The notes under the pieces: model-generated
What the model saw: the letters and a program-made list of their open reading frames with translations, nothing else
The model's database searches: none
What the model was told of the DNA's origin: nothing
Source: Streptomyces sp. TRM68367
Lineage (GTDB): Bacteria > Actinomycetota > Actinomycetes > Streptomycetales > Streptomycetaceae
NCBI RefSeq assembly: GCF_014495685.1
Contig: NZ_JACTVI010000064.1
Location: forward strand, 1-47,165
Direction of reading: 5' to 3'
Length of the DNA stretch: 47,165 nucleotides
Shown: one piece after another, positions 1-9,259 of the stretch
How the letters are laid out: every line of letters begins with the position of its first letter
How positions within the stretch are numbered: the stretch's first letter is position 1
Position numbers and translations under genes: made by a program

Positions 1-3000
1 GACTTCACCCAGCCGTTGTCGTAGTACTCGTACGACGTGACGTTGCGGACGCTCTGGCCCTGCGACGGCGGGGCCGAGACCTGCTTGAGCTGGCCCACCT
101 CGTCGTAGAAGTAGTACGTCCGGTCGGGCGCGGAGTAGCGCGTGTCGTCCTTGTCGAACGCCGTGAGCTGCTCCTTGACCCGGTTCAGCTCGTCATAGAT
201 CGTCTCCGTCGTGTAGTCGGTGGTGTCGTCCGTGGTCGCGACGCCCCGCGGGCTGATCACCTTGGTCCGGTTGCCGACCTTGTCGTACTCGTACCGGGTC
301 GTCCGGTGGGTGATGACACCCGAGGCGTCCTTGGAGTAAGGGACCTTGACCTGCTTGGTCAGACCGCGCCGGTCGAAGGTGTACTCGGTGGTGTTGTTCT
401 CGGCGTCCGTCGCCTGGTCGACGCGGCCATCGAGGTCGTAGTGGACGGATGTGAACTTGCCCGCGGCGTCGGTCGTCTTCACGACCCGGTGGTTCAGGTC
501 GTACGCGTACTTCGTGGTGAAGTCCGTCGTGTCCGCGGTCGCGTTCTTCTTCGGGTCGATGACGGTGACCAGGTTGCCGACGTTGTCGTACTCACTGGTG
601 ACCTTGTCGCCCCTGGCGTTGACCACCGAGACCGGCTGATAGATTTCGTCGTACGAGTACGTGGTCGTGTAGTCGCCCGCCGTCGCCGTCAGGTTGCCCT
701 TGGGCTCGGTGACGGTCAGGACGTTGCCGACCTTGTCGTACGTGGTCCTCGTGCGGCGCTCCGGGTCTCCCGCCTGGTCCACCGGGGCCAACGAGTCGGT
801 GACCTGGTCGGCCGCGTCGTACACCGAGGAGGTCTCGGCGCCGTTCGGGGCGTACGCCGTCAGGATGTTGTTGTTGGCGTCGTACACCGGGGCCGGAGTG
901 GTGATGAAGACACCGGCGGCCTGGTCCTTCGGCGACTTCTGCTCCAGCGGGCGGCCGAAGTAGTCGTAGCTCTGGGTGACCTTGGCGCCCTGGCCGGCTG
1001 CGTCCTTCTTGGCGTTGACGACCTGAAGGGTGTTGCCGCGCTCGTCGTAGACGAACGTGGTCGTGTTGGTCTTCGCGTCGGTGATCTTCTCCGGGTAACC
1101 GGTCGGACCGTACTGGTCGTACTTCGTGGTGTGGCCGCCTGCGTCGGTCTCCGTCAGCGGCTGGCCGTACACGTCGTACGTGGTCGTCGACATGTAGTCG
1201 TCCGGTACCGACGTCGTCGCGACGCCTTCCGGGTCGGTGACCGACGTCGGGTTGCCGAAGTCGTCGTACCCGAACTGCCAGGTGTTGCCCAGCGGGGACG
1301 TCTTGTGGAACAAGTTCGCCGAGTAGCCGTCCGCGCGGGTCTGGTACTCGAACGCCGTGGCACCCGACGGGTAGGAGGCCGGGTCGCAGTAGTCGGTCGG
1401 GTTGAAGACCGTCCACGACTTGGTGGTCTCCGGATCCCACTGGCGCAGCGGGTAGCCGGTCTTCTGGTCGTAGCAGAAGGCGGCCCTGGCGCCGTTGTTC
1501 TCCTCCAGGTACGTGACGTTGTTGTCCGCGTCCCAGGCCAGCTTGGTGGTCTGCGACTTGGCGTTGGTGAGCTGCACCGGGCGGGCGAAGTCGTCGGTGA
1601 CGTACTTCGTCGCATGGTTCTCGGCATCGGTGACCGTGGTGTCGGTGAACTTCGTGTTCGTGGCGTTGGCCCCGTACGCGAAGTCCGTGGTGCCGCCTCG
1701 GCGGTCGGTGATGGTCTTGGTCCACCAGTGGTACTTGGGATCGTCACCCGTCTGCGGGGCGTAGTACGCCAGGTCGGTGCCGTTGCCGCGCGGGTCGGTG
1801 GCGGTGACCAGCTTGACGTTCTTGTTGCCCTGGGTGGCGTCGTAGGTGAACTTGAAGACCTTCGGCTGGGACGAGTCCTCGCCGTCGACCATGCGGCCCA
1901 TCAGGCCCTTGGTCGTGTAGTAGAAAGTGATCTCGCGACCGGAGATGTCCGTGACGGACTTGATGTGGTCGTAGATCTTGGAGTTGGTCAGGTTGGTGCC
2001 GCTGGCCTTGGCGCCCGTGTCGTCGATGTAGTCGTACGACGCGTCGCCCTTCTTGTAGTAGTCGACGGTCAGGGACTGACGGCCGGCCGGATCCGTGATG
2101 TAGCGCAGGAACTTGACCGGCTTGTTGTTGGACTTGCGCTCCTCGTACGTGAACGTCTGCGTGTTGCCGTCGTTGTCGACGACCGACGTCAGATAGCCGT
2201 CACAGCCGAAGAGGAAGCGCGTGCCGTCCGGGCGCATGAGCGTCCAGGCGTCGGGGATCGCATCCTTGGCCGGGGTGCAGTCCGACCCCGGCTTGGCCTC
2301 CAGCCTGAAGTGGACTCCCGCCGGGGCCTTCCACTCACCCGCAGTGTCGTCCCAGCGGAAGACATGTGTGGTGCCGTCCCCGTCCGGGAGCTTGACCTCG
2401 GTCGGGTTCGGGTTGGGATGGAAGTCCAGCGGCGCGCCCAGGCGCAGCGGGCCCGCCGCCTGGGCCGACCAGCCGTGGCCGAGGACGGTGTCCGAGGTGT
2501 CGAGGGAGTTGTAGGCGACGCGGAAGAAGGTGTTCAGTCCGCGGCCCGGGTTGTTGATCGCGTTGTACGACCAGACGCTGTTGCCCGCCGCGGTGTTGTT
2601 CATCACGGTCGAGCCGGCGCCGGTGTTCTTGCCGGTGTAGGAGTAGAACTTCTCCAGACCCAGCTGGTTGGAGGTCGGGTCCTCCACCGCGACGTTCTGC
2701 TTCAGCGCCGGGATCCCGCCGGTGCCCGCCGACAGCCAGCTGCCGTCGGAGACCTTGCGGACGTCCCAGCCCAGCACATACTCGGTGCGCTTGTTGCCGG
2801 AGTCGGAGTTGATCGGCGTCTTCACCTGCGCCTGGATCGTCGCCGAATCGCCCGGCGCCAGGGGCGGGACGGCGGTGGCCAGCTGGTTGCCGCCGGTGGT
2901 CACATCCGTGCCGTCGGGCAGCTTCCAGGTGTAGGACAGCTCCCGCTCACCCGCGGCCCACGCCGAGGACGTGGTGTTGGTGACCGTGAAGTCCACCGTG

Positions 3001-5888
3001 TAGGTGGTGTTCGGCGTCATCCGCGACGGTGTCTTCGGCGCGTAGTACGTCGACTCCGTCGTGGAGTCGATATAGGTGACCACGATCTTCGGGTGGAGCC
3101 GCTGCTCGGCACCCTCCGAGGACAGGAACAAGGTCCGCTCCTGCGAGGCGGCCTCGTCGGCCATCTTGATGGCCACGCCCTTCTGCGAGGACGGAGTGGA
3201 CACCCAGGACTGCGCGAGCGAGGTGACGCTCCAATCGTGACGAGCCGGATCGTTGGTCATCTCCCCGGTGTCGGCCACCGAAGCGCCGAAGTCGCCACCC
3301 GCACTCGCCCAGTTGGTGGTCGCGTCCGCCTTCACCCAGGTGGCGGTGGCCTCGTCGAAGTCACGCGTCAGCGGCCGCAACTCGTAGAGCGCGCCGGACA
3401 CCGACTTGACGGTCTGCGTACCCCACAACCGCACCGTCGCATCCAGCACCCGCGCCGTGTCGGGGATACCGAGATCCGGGAACTTCAGCAAGGTGCGCGT
3501 ATCGCCGTACGTCGGTGAGTTGTTGCCGACGACGACCCAGTGCTTCGGGCCGCCGTCGTCGAAGGTGTCGAGCGCGGTCGTGGACTGCGTCGAGGACAGA
3601 GTGGTGTCCTGCGAGGCTGTCAGCACCCTTGTGGTCCGGCCGGCCTTCGGCAGCCGCACCAGCTGCGTCGGCGCACCGATGACCTGCCCGTCCTTCGTCT
3701 TGACGGCGACCATGTAGTAGTACGCTCGCCCGAACGGATCCGGATCGTCCGCCCTGGTCGGGACCGCCGTGGTGTCCGTGAACGCCGTCGTGGCGGGCTC
3801 GACCGGCGCGACGAGCGTGGCGGCCGACGGAGTGAACGCCTGGAACACGCTGCGGTGGACCTGGTACTCGACGATGTCGTCGCCCGTGGCGGCCGGGTCC
3901 GGGTCCTGGTAGGCGGACCACTTCAGCTCCGCGCCCGTGTCGTGGATCGTCGTCGGGGGCGCGAGATCCGCACCCTGACGGCCGAAGGTCAGCACCAGCC
4001 GCGGGTAGTTGGCCGTCTCCCCGTCGTAGGCGTACTCACTGGCCTCGTAGCGCGGGCCACCCTTGGGACCATCGGCGCTCTCGTCACCGGCCTTGACCAC
4101 GAACCCGTGGTTGGCGTACGTGCCGTCGATCCACGACTGCACGGTCTTCGTCACCGGGAACGAGTGCCAGGTGTTCAGCTCACCCGGCTTCTTGGTGACC
4201 ACACCGCCCTTGGTGAACCGGACCGCATCCGCGATCACCGCAGTGCTCGTCGAGGCGGGACCGTCACCCAGCACGACCTTGCCGAGCGTGCCCGCCTTGA
4301 ACGGGTGAGAGCCCAGCGTCTTCCACTCGCCGCCGCTGCCGGCACTCTGGTCGACCGTGTACGTCGTCGACCCGCCGTCATGAGTGACCGTGTACGGCGC
4401 CGCGGTGGCCCGGTCGAACTCCGGCACGTAATGCGCCTCGACCTGGTAGGTGCCGTCCTCCGGAAGGCTCGGCTGCCAGGTGTAGGTGTCCCCGGACACC
4501 GAGTCCTTGTTGTAGTGGTAGTCCTGCCCGACCGCGTACTGCGTCAGCGATGAACCCGAGGCCGGCCAGGACCCCACCGCGGCCGTGGTGCCCGAGTCAC
4601 CGTCGTCGACCACGACCGACGTGCCCGACAGCTCACCCGTGATCGCGTTCGCGCTGTCCCACGTCGCCGTCGACTCGTCCCACGCCCCGGTGGCCCGGTG
4701 CGCCTGAAGCCGCACCTCATCGTTGTTTGTGGTGTGTACCTGGTCGTAGTACATTTTGAGGTCGGCCGAGTCCAGCTGCGCCCCCGCCGGGAGACCGCTC
4801 AACGGGAACCTCAGCAGCGCCCGGGCCGCACCGGTGCTGGTGTTGCCGACCGACAGCCGCCAGTTGGCGTCGTAGTTCGACGCCGGACCGTCCGAGGAGA
4901 TCATCACATCCTGGGCCGTGGACGGCGTCGGCGCGATCGCGATCGTCGGATCGACCGTGACCGGATACTGCCGCTCCTTCGCCGCCAGCCACTTCTCATC
5001 AGGGGTGACCGTCAGCTTCCAGCCCCTGCCTGCCCGGGTGAGCTTCTGCTCGACAGCGGTGCTGTAGCGGGTGCCGTACGGCGACTGCGCGTCCTTCTTC
5101 GCATCCGTCATGAACGGCGCCGGGATCACCAGCACCGGATCCGCACCCTCACCGTAGAAGCGGACCGAGCCGTCCTTGCCCGCCTTCGGCGTGAGCCCAT
5201 CCGGATCCAGCGTGAACGTGAACGACACCGGCCCAGCCGGGCGTTCGGCCAGAACGATGTTCTCCTTCACCCGCCCCGGACCCACCTGATACGACAGATC
5301 CGCGCCCGTCACCGCGTCCCTGTACGTCACGGTGTCGCCCTTGGCCACCGGAACGAGCCTGCCCGCACCCTGAAGCCCCACGGTCACCGCATGCCCGTCC
5401 CCGGCCTCGAACCGCAGCAGCCTGCTCGCGTCCGAACCGAACCAGCTACGGGCGACATTGGTGGTGTTGGCGAAATCGAAGCCCTTCGCCCTGGCCGGAG
5501 TGAGCGTCGGGTCGACGTCCTTCCACGACTTCCCCGCCCGGTACGCCGTCGGCACCGCCGACACCTCGGCCTGCACACGGCCGTCCGAAAGCTTCCAGTA
5601 ACGTGCGTTCGCCGTACGCCTATTTGTCAGTTCCGCGACACGCTTCGGCTTTTCAGCCGCCTTGCCCTTGGGAAGTTTCTGCCGGTCGGCTATCCCCAAC
5701 CCGTCATGCGACGGCGGCTTGTCCGTATCCTTCTCGTCGTCATCCGCGAACCAGCCCTTGACCGTGTCGACGATTCCCTCGCCGTCACCATCAGAGGCGG
5801 ACGCGGCATAAGCGACCTGAGGCAGCGCGGTACTCGTCACCGCGGCTGCCGCAAGGCATGCTATGAGCCTGCCCAATCTGGGTCTCAC
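1..5888 (-). CDS. Secreted giant RHS/YD-repeat protein with DNRLRE domains (C-terminus beyond window)
   Basis: A single open frame from a GTG start at 5888 runs off the left edge; 1962 residues are visible. Residues 1-26 form a signal peptide (basic start, hydrophobic Ala-rich core, end near AYAA), so the product is exported. Two DNRLRE-type beta domains of the sort that precede RHS shells lie at about 320-480 and 740-940. From about residue 1300 on there are many YD repeats (for example YDELNR, YEYDKVGN, YDEVGQL). Family knowledge: such proteins form a beta-cage that encloses a variable C-terminal toxin or enzyme, or act in surface and cell-cell functions. The RHS core terminus and any toxin tip lie outside the window, as would an immunity gene. 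It could instead be a wall-associated protein without a toxin. No frameshift was seen where the frame was followed. Confidence 0.9.
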   Translation of the reverse strand, partial: MRPRLGRLIACLAAAAVTSTALPQVAYAASASDGDGEGIVDTVKGWFADDDEKDTDKPPSHDGLGIADRQKLPKGKAAEKPKRVAELTNRRTANARYWKLSDGRVQAEVSAVPTAYRAGKSWKDVDPTLTPARAKGFDFANTTNVARSWFGSDASRLLRFEAGDGHAVTVGLQGAGRLVPVAKGDTVTYRDAVTGADLSYQVGPGRVKENIVLAERPAGPVSFTFTLDPDGLTPKAGKDGSVRFYGEGADPVLVIPAPFMTDAKKDAQSPYGTRYSTAVEQKLTRAGRGWKLTVTPDEKWLAAKERQYPVTVDPTIAIAPTPSTAQDVMISSDGPASNYDANWRLSVGNTSTGAARALLRFPLSGLPAGAQLDSADLKMYYDQVHTTNNDEVRLQAHRATGAWDESTATWDSANAITGELSGTSVVVDDGDSGTTAAVGSWPASGSSLTQYAVGQDYHYNKDSVSGDTYTWQPSLPEDGTYQVEAHYVPEFDRATAAPYTVTHDGGSTTYTVDQSAGSGGEWKTLGSHPFKAGTLGKVVLGDGPASTSTAVIADAVRFTKGGVVTKKPGELNTWHSFPVTKTVQSWIDGTYANHGFVVKAGDESADGPKGGPRYEASEYAYDGETANYPRLVLTFGRQGADLAPPTTIHDTGAELKWSAYQDPDPAATGDDIVEYQVHRSVFQAFTPSAATLVAPVEPATTAFTDTTAVPTRADDPDPFGRAYYYMVAVKTKDGQVIGAPTQLVRLPKAGRTTRVLTASQDTTLSSTQSTTALDTFDDGGPKHWVVVGNNSPTYGDTRTLLKFPDLGIPDTARVLDATVRLWGTQTVKSVSGALYELRPLTRDFDEATATWVKADATTNWASAGGDFGASVADTGEMTNDPARHDWSVTSLAQSWVSTPSSQKGVAIKMADEAASQERTLFLSSEGAEQRLHPKIVVTYIDSTTESTYYAPKTPSRMTPNTTYTVDFTVTNTTSSAWAAGERELSYTWKLPDGTDVTTGGNQLATAVPPLAPGDSATIQAQVKTPINSDSGNKRTEYVLGWDVRKVSDGSWLSAGTGGIPALKQNVAVEDPTSNQLGLEKFYSYTGKNTGAGSTVMNNTAAGNSVWSYNAINNPGRGLNTFFRVAYNSLDTSDTVLGHGWSAQAAGPLRLGAPLDFHPNPNPTEVKLPDGDGTTHVFRWDDTAGEWKAPAGVHFRLEAKPGSDCTPAKDAIPDAWTLMRPDGTRFLFGCDGYLTSVVDNDGNTQTFTYEERKSNNKPVKFLRYITDPAGRQSLTVDYYKKGDASYDYIDDTGAKASGTNLTNSKIYDHIKSVTDISGREITFYYTTKGLMGRMVDGEDSSQPKVFKFTYDATQGNKNVKLVTATDPRGNGTDLAYYAPQTGDDPKYHWWTKTITDRRGGTTDFAYGANATNTKFTDTTVTDAENHATKYVTDDFARPVQLTNAKSQTTKLAWDADNNVTYLEENNGARAAFCYDQKTGYPLRQWDPETTKSWTVFNPTDYCDPASYPSGATAFEYQTRADGYSANLFHKTSPLGNTWQFGYDDFGNPTSVTDPEGVATTSVPDDYMSTTTYDVYGQPLTETDAGGHTTKYDQYGPTGYPEKITDAKTNTTTFVYDERGNTLQVVNAKKDAAGQGAKVTQSYDYFGRPLEQKSPKDQAAGVFITTPAPVYDANNNILTAYAPNGAETSSVYDAADQVTDSLAPVDQAGDPERRTRTTYDKVGNVLTVTEPKGNLTATAGDYTTTYSYDEIYQPVSVVNARGDKVTSEYDNVGNLVTVIDPKKNATADTTDFTTKYAYDLNHRVVKTTDAAGKFTSVHYDLDGRVDQATDAENNTTEYTFDRRGLTKQVKVPYSKDASGVITHRTTRYEYDKVGNRTKVISPRGVATTDDTTDYTTETIYDELNRVKEQLTAFDKDDTRYSAPDRTYYFYDEVGQLKQVSAPPSQGQSVRNVTSYEYYDNGWVK

Positions 5889-6199
5889 GCCAAACCTTTC
5901 CTCTTGCGTTGCGGGCCAAACATGCCGCCGACGCCCCGTTCCACCTGTTGGTACGGGACGTCACAAGCAGCGGCGCCGCGGTTCTAGTCGGCCGGATGAC
6001 GGCACGTCAAGTGACGTCCGATGTCCGACAATTCATCGATACGCAGATATCGGCATCCGATTTGTCCGTACGCTGGCGGCCGTCGTTCGGAGTCGTGTAT
6101 AAGGGGCCGGTTCCGCGGTTCCGGGCTCAGAGTGCGCGGATCACGAGTCTTCGTTTTACGGTCCCGCGCTTTTGGGCCGTCCGATCAAAGAGGAATTTC
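5889..6199. promoter_or_regulatory. Divergent intergenic region between the RHS gene and the MmpS-like gene
   Basis: No gene is supported in these 311 bases. Both flanking genes start outward from it, so both promoters should be here. A 14-bp palindrome at 6004-6017 (ACGTCA-AG-TGACGT) is the clearest symmetric site. An AG-rich ribosome-binding site (AAAGAGGA) lies just before the rightward ATG at 6200. Confidence 0.5.
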
Positions 6200-6787
6200 A
6201 TGGGCGAGGAGAAGACGGGCGTGGAGAAGACGGGCGAGGAGACTGCCGCGGAAACACCCAGCGTCCCGGACGAATCCGAGGCCGCGGAAACACCCAGGAC
6301 TTCCGAGATGTCGCCCCCTGAGGAAACAGCCGACCCCGCCGGCCTGCCGCCTTCGCGGCGCCCCGACCGCTCCGCCCTCCTCGTCGCCGGCGCGATGCTG
6401 GCGGCGTGCGGCGGCCTGGTCCTGTACGGCGTCCTCGACAGCGGCACCGATGACGACCGCGGTGCGTCACGCCACCGCACCCCCACCGCCGCCGTCACCT
6501 ACGAAGTGATCGGCGAAGGCGCCGCCGACCTCACCTACCAGGGCGACAGCGAGTCCGGAAAGGCCGTCACCGTCGACGCCGCCGAGCTGCCCTGGCGCAA
6601 AACCGTCGACATCCCCCTCGGCCAGAACCCCGTCATCAGCATCGTCCTCGACGAACGCGGCGGCACCGCGCGCTGCACCCTCGCCATCCGCGGCCGACAC
6701 GTGCAGAGCGCCACCGCCACGGGGACGTTCGGCCGGGCCACGTGCTCCGGCACGCTGCCCGCCGGGGACGGCGGGCAGCGGGGCTGA
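6200..6787 (+). CDS. MmpS-like single-pass membrane protein
   Basis: This is a protein of 195 residues. The first 55 residues are a Glu/Pro/Thr-rich cytoplasmic tail with an imperfect internal repeat (two ETPxxxE-like segments). One transmembrane helix spans about 57-78. The remaining domain, about 95-190, begins with VTYEVIGEG and ends with a paired-Cys pattern (TARCTL and RATCSG). That is the layout of MmpS/transport-accessory domains of actinobacteria, which face outward and often serve MmpL-type transporters; no such transporter is adjacent here. I chose the ATG at 6200 because it follows an AAAGAGGA site; upstream in-frame codons lie in non-coding-looking sequence. The family call rests on pattern similarity and is moderate. 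Confidence 0.72.
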   Translation: MGEEKTGVEKTGEETAAETPSVPDESEAAETPRTSEMSPPEETADPAGLPPSRRPDRSALLVAGAMLAACGGLVLYGVLDSGTDDDRGASRHRTPTAAVTYEVIGEGAADLTYQGDSESGKAVTVDAAELPWRKTVDIPLGQNPVISIVLDERGGTARCTLAIRGRHVQSATATGTFGRATCSGTLPAGDGGQRG

Positions 6788-7019
6788 GTCGAGGGCGATT
6801 CGCCCGAAATACAACTCGATGCACGGTGAGGGGGGCGCCTCATCATGTCCTGGCTCCAGCCGGGCGCCCACCCGCGCATCGCCATCGGGTGACGGGGCCG
6901 GGACCGGGCCGGCTGGACGTCCTGTCCGACCTCATGCCGCTCCGCCGACTTCGCCGCGCCGGCCGTGATCGCGGGCACACGCGTGTTCCGGACGGCCGGA
7001 GCGTAATTAGGCTGGCCGT

Positions 7020-7592
7020 ATGGTCAACCTGACGCGCATCTACACCAGGACCGGCGACCGGGGCACCACCGCCCTCGGCGACATGAGCCGGGTCCCCAAG
7101 ACCGACCTGCGGATCGCCGCATACGCCGATGCCAACGAGGCCAACGCCGTGATCGGCACGGCGATCGCGTTGGGCAACCTGGACGAGGAGATCGTCAAGG
7201 TTCTCACCCGCGTCCAGAACGACCTGTTCGATGTGGGCGCGGACCTGTCGACGCCGGTGGTGGAGAACCCGGAGTTCCCGCCGCTGCGGGTCGAGCAGTT
7301 CTACATCGACAAGCTGGAGGCGGACTGCGACCGCTTCCTGGAGGGCCTGGAGAAGCTCCGCTCGTTCATCCTGCCGGGAGGAACTCCGGGCGCGGCCCTC
7401 CTCCACCAGGCCTGCACGGTCGTGCGCCGCGCCGAACGCTCGACGTGGGCCGCACTGGAGGCCCACGGCGAGACGATGAACCCCCTCACCGCGACCTACC
7501 TCAACCGGCTGTCCGACCTGCTGTTCATCCTGGCGCGCTCGGCCAACAGGGGGGTGGGCGACGTCCTGTGGGTCCCCGGCGGCGAACGCTGA
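7020..7592 (+). CDS. Cob(I)yrinic acid a,c-diamide adenosyltransferase, PduO type
   Basis: This 190-residue protein transfers the adenosyl group of ATP to cob(I)alamin, the last step in making coenzyme B12. The N-terminal ATP-binding signature IYTRTGDRGTTALGD is intact at residues 6-20. The central helix with DLFDVGADL and the ILPGGTPGAALLHQACTVVR segment, which carries the cobalamin and ATP contacts of this family, are present. The C-terminal SDLLFILAR segment is also normal. Length is usual. The gene stands alone on the plus strand and is followed closely by a convergent damaged gene. Alternative families such as the CobA P-loop type do not fit. Confidence 0.93.
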   Translation: MVNLTRIYTRTGDRGTTALGDMSRVPKTDLRIAAYADANEANAVIGTAIALGNLDEEIVKVLTRVQNDLFDVGADLSTPVVENPEFPPLRVEQFYIDKLEADCDRFLEGLEKLRSFILPGGTPGAALLHQACTVVRRAERSTWAALEAHGETMNPLTATYLNRLSDLLFILARSANRGVGDVLWVPGGER

Positions 7593-7639
7593 GGGGGGCG
7601 CTGGCCGGGCTCGCGCCGTGGAGTCCCGTCCCTGGGGGC

Positions 7640-8211
7640 TCACCTCGTGAGGGTCGTCTCCGGAGTCTTCTCCCCCTCCGGCGCCTTCTTCGGCCAGATC
7701 GCATAGCTCAGGGCGATCAGGCCGTGGATGCCGGCCGCGCGCCAGGCGGCGTACATCCAGCTCTGGAGGGAGCCGGTGCGGCTCGGGTCGTCGACGTACC
7801 ACATCGCGATCAGCAGCAGGCCGCTCGCCACGGCGGCGGCCGTCACCGTGCCCAGCCACACCTTGCCCTCGTGCCGGGCCCGGGCCATGCCGTGACGCGG
7901 GGGCGTCCGCGGCGGCGGGCCCCCGCGAGGCGGTGCGCGGCGTGGCCGTCGAGCCACTTCACCGTCCGGTGGCCGTGGCCGACGGTGTAGCCGATGTACA
8001 GCGCGGCCAGACCGTGCTTCCAGCTCGGGTCGGCGCCGTTCTTCAGATCCACCGCGGTGACGACCAGCAGCACGACCTCCAGCAGCGGCTCGCACAGCAG
8101 CAGGGCGAGGCCGGTGCGGGGCATCCCGAGCAGGTAGCGGAAGGCCAGCCCCGCGGCCAGCAGCACCCAGACCTTGATCCTCGTTCCCGAGCGCTCTCTC
8201 AAGACGGTCAT
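7640..8211 (-). pseudogene. Integral membrane protein gene with a one-base frameshift
   Basis: Reading from the ATG at 8211, the first frame gives a hydrophobic N-terminal half with several helices (VWVLLAAGLAF, LLLCEPLLEVVLLVVTAV) as far as HAAHRLAG. The rest of the protein (KVWLGTVTAAAVASGLLLIA, then IHGLIALSYAIWP, ending TTLTR) continues in another frame to the stop at 7640. The break is at a run of five C on the plus strand (7920-7924). One more base there would rejoin the halves through a Pro-rich linker. The intact product would be about 190 residues with four or more membrane segments and no function I recognise. A base-calling error in the homopolymer is as likely as a true mutation. 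Confidence 0.7.
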
Positions 8212-8225
8212 GCTGAAGTGAGGAC

Positions 8226-8664
8226 ATGGCATCCGTGCTCCCCCGCCCGCACCGCTTCGACGTGTACGTCGGCCTCGCCGGCCTGCTCGGCGGGCTCGTG
8301 CTGTGGGGCACGGGTCTGGCCACCCGCCCGCACACCGAGCCGTACGTGCTGTGGCCGGGCCGCTGGCCGGTGCTGCTGCCGCTCGTCCTGACCGCCGGCT
8401 GCGAGGTGCTGCGCCGCGCCCTTCCGCGCACGGCACTGCTGTGCGGCACGGCCTGGCTGGCCCTGGACACCCTCACGCAGGGCAATCTGGCGACGGTCCT
8501 GATGTTCACGGACCTCATGTACGCGGCCGCGCTGTACGGCCCGCCCGCCACGACCCGCCGCCTGCCGTGGATCACCGGGCTGCTCACCGTGACCGCCACG
8601 GTGGTGCCGTTCCGCTGTGATCCGCGAGCCGGAGGCGTTGCTGATCGGCGTGATCACCGTGCTG
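8226..8664 (+). pseudogene. N-terminal remnant of a sensor histidine kinase (ChiS-like)
   Basis: The ATG at 8226 opens a typical Streptomyces histidine-kinase sensor region: a short cytoplasmic start, then four or five membrane helices (for example VGLAGLLGGLVLWGTGL, WPVLLPLVLTAG, LPWITGLLTVTATVV). Coding sense shifts by one frame at about 8600-8630; a final helix, EPEALLIGVITVL, is read in the next frame. At about 8665 the sequence changes abruptly into a response-regulator receiver domain. The dimerisation and ATPase domains (His box, N, G boxes) are completely missing. Position beside an orphan chitinase-type promoter suggests the chiS kinase of the chiC locus; that identity is inferred from context. 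Confidence 0.7.
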
Positions 8665-9147
8665 ATGGACGTTCAGATGCCGTGCCTCGACGGGGTGTCG
8701 GCGACCCGGCAGGTCGTCGGGGAGCAGCTCGCCGACGTGCTCGTGCTGACCACGTTCGACCTCGACGCGTACGTGTTCGGTCTGCGCGCGGGCGCCGCCG
8801 GTTTCCTGCTGAAGAACACCGACGCGAACGACCTGCTGCAGGCCGTCCGCACCGTGGCGCGCGGCGAGGGCCTGATCGCCCCGGCCGTCACGCGCCGGCT
8901 CATCGCCGAGTTCGCGGCGAAGCCCGCGCGCGAGCCCACCGCCGACCCTGCCGTCCTGGACCGGCTCACCCGGCGCGAGCGCGAGGTGCTGTCCTGTCTC
9001 GGCGAGGGCCTGTCCAACGCCGGTATCGCCGCCCGCCTCGACATGGCCGAGGCGACGGTGAAGACGCACGTCAGCCGTCTGCTGGGGAAGCTGGAGTTGC
9101 GCAGCCGGGTCCAAGCCGCCGTACTGGCACAAGAGTTGGGGATCTGA
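8665..9147 (+). pseudogene. N-terminally deleted NarL/LuxR-type response regulator (ChiR-like)
   Basis: The sequence starts inside the receiver domain at the phospho-acceptor strand (LMDVQMPCLDGVSATRQV). It lacks the first strand and helix with the acidic Mg-binding pair. The rest of the receiver is intact (VLTTFDLDAYVFGLRAGA, FLLKNTDANDLL), and so is a full LuxR-type HTH (LTRREREVLSCLGEGLS through TVKTHVSRLLGKL), ending at a TGA at 9145. A GTG at 8617 could still give a 176-residue hybrid whose first residues come from a kinase membrane helix. The receiver cannot fold normally, so phospho-regulation should be lost, though DNA binding might persist. The fusion removed roughly the last two thirds of the kinase and the first 50 or so regulator residues. 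Confidence 0.75.
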
Positions 9148-9165
9148 GCGGGTCAGTCACGGCAC

Positions 9166-9198
9166 TGGTCCAGACCTATTGGCCGATGGTCCAGACCT
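9166..9198 (+). promoter_or_regulatory. Chitinase-type promoter direct repeats without a chitinase gene
   Basis: Two perfect copies of TGGTCCAGACCT stand at 9166-9177 and 9187-9198, 21 bp apart (two helical turns). Family knowledge: paired 12-bp repeats of this kind overlap the promoters of Streptomyces chitinase genes and mediate chitin induction and glucose repression. Each copy also holds the inverted core GGTC-CA-GACC. Downstream there are only about 60 bases before the convergent DUF2550 gene ends, so no chitinase follows. Confidence 0.65.
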
Positions 9199-9259
9199 TC
9201 CTGTCCTCGCCGCACCATGAGGGGCATGAGGCTCGGTGATGCCCTCCCCGATCACAGCG

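Noticed and set aside
306..3518. Long open frame on the plus strand opposite the RHS gene
   Set aside because: It is Val/Arg/Gly-rich with no domain, and lies antisense to a gene with clear YD repeats; a GC-skew shadow.
7445..7990. Plus-strand frame across the end of the adenosyltransferase gene
   Set aside because: It overlaps that gene in another frame and has no coding character.
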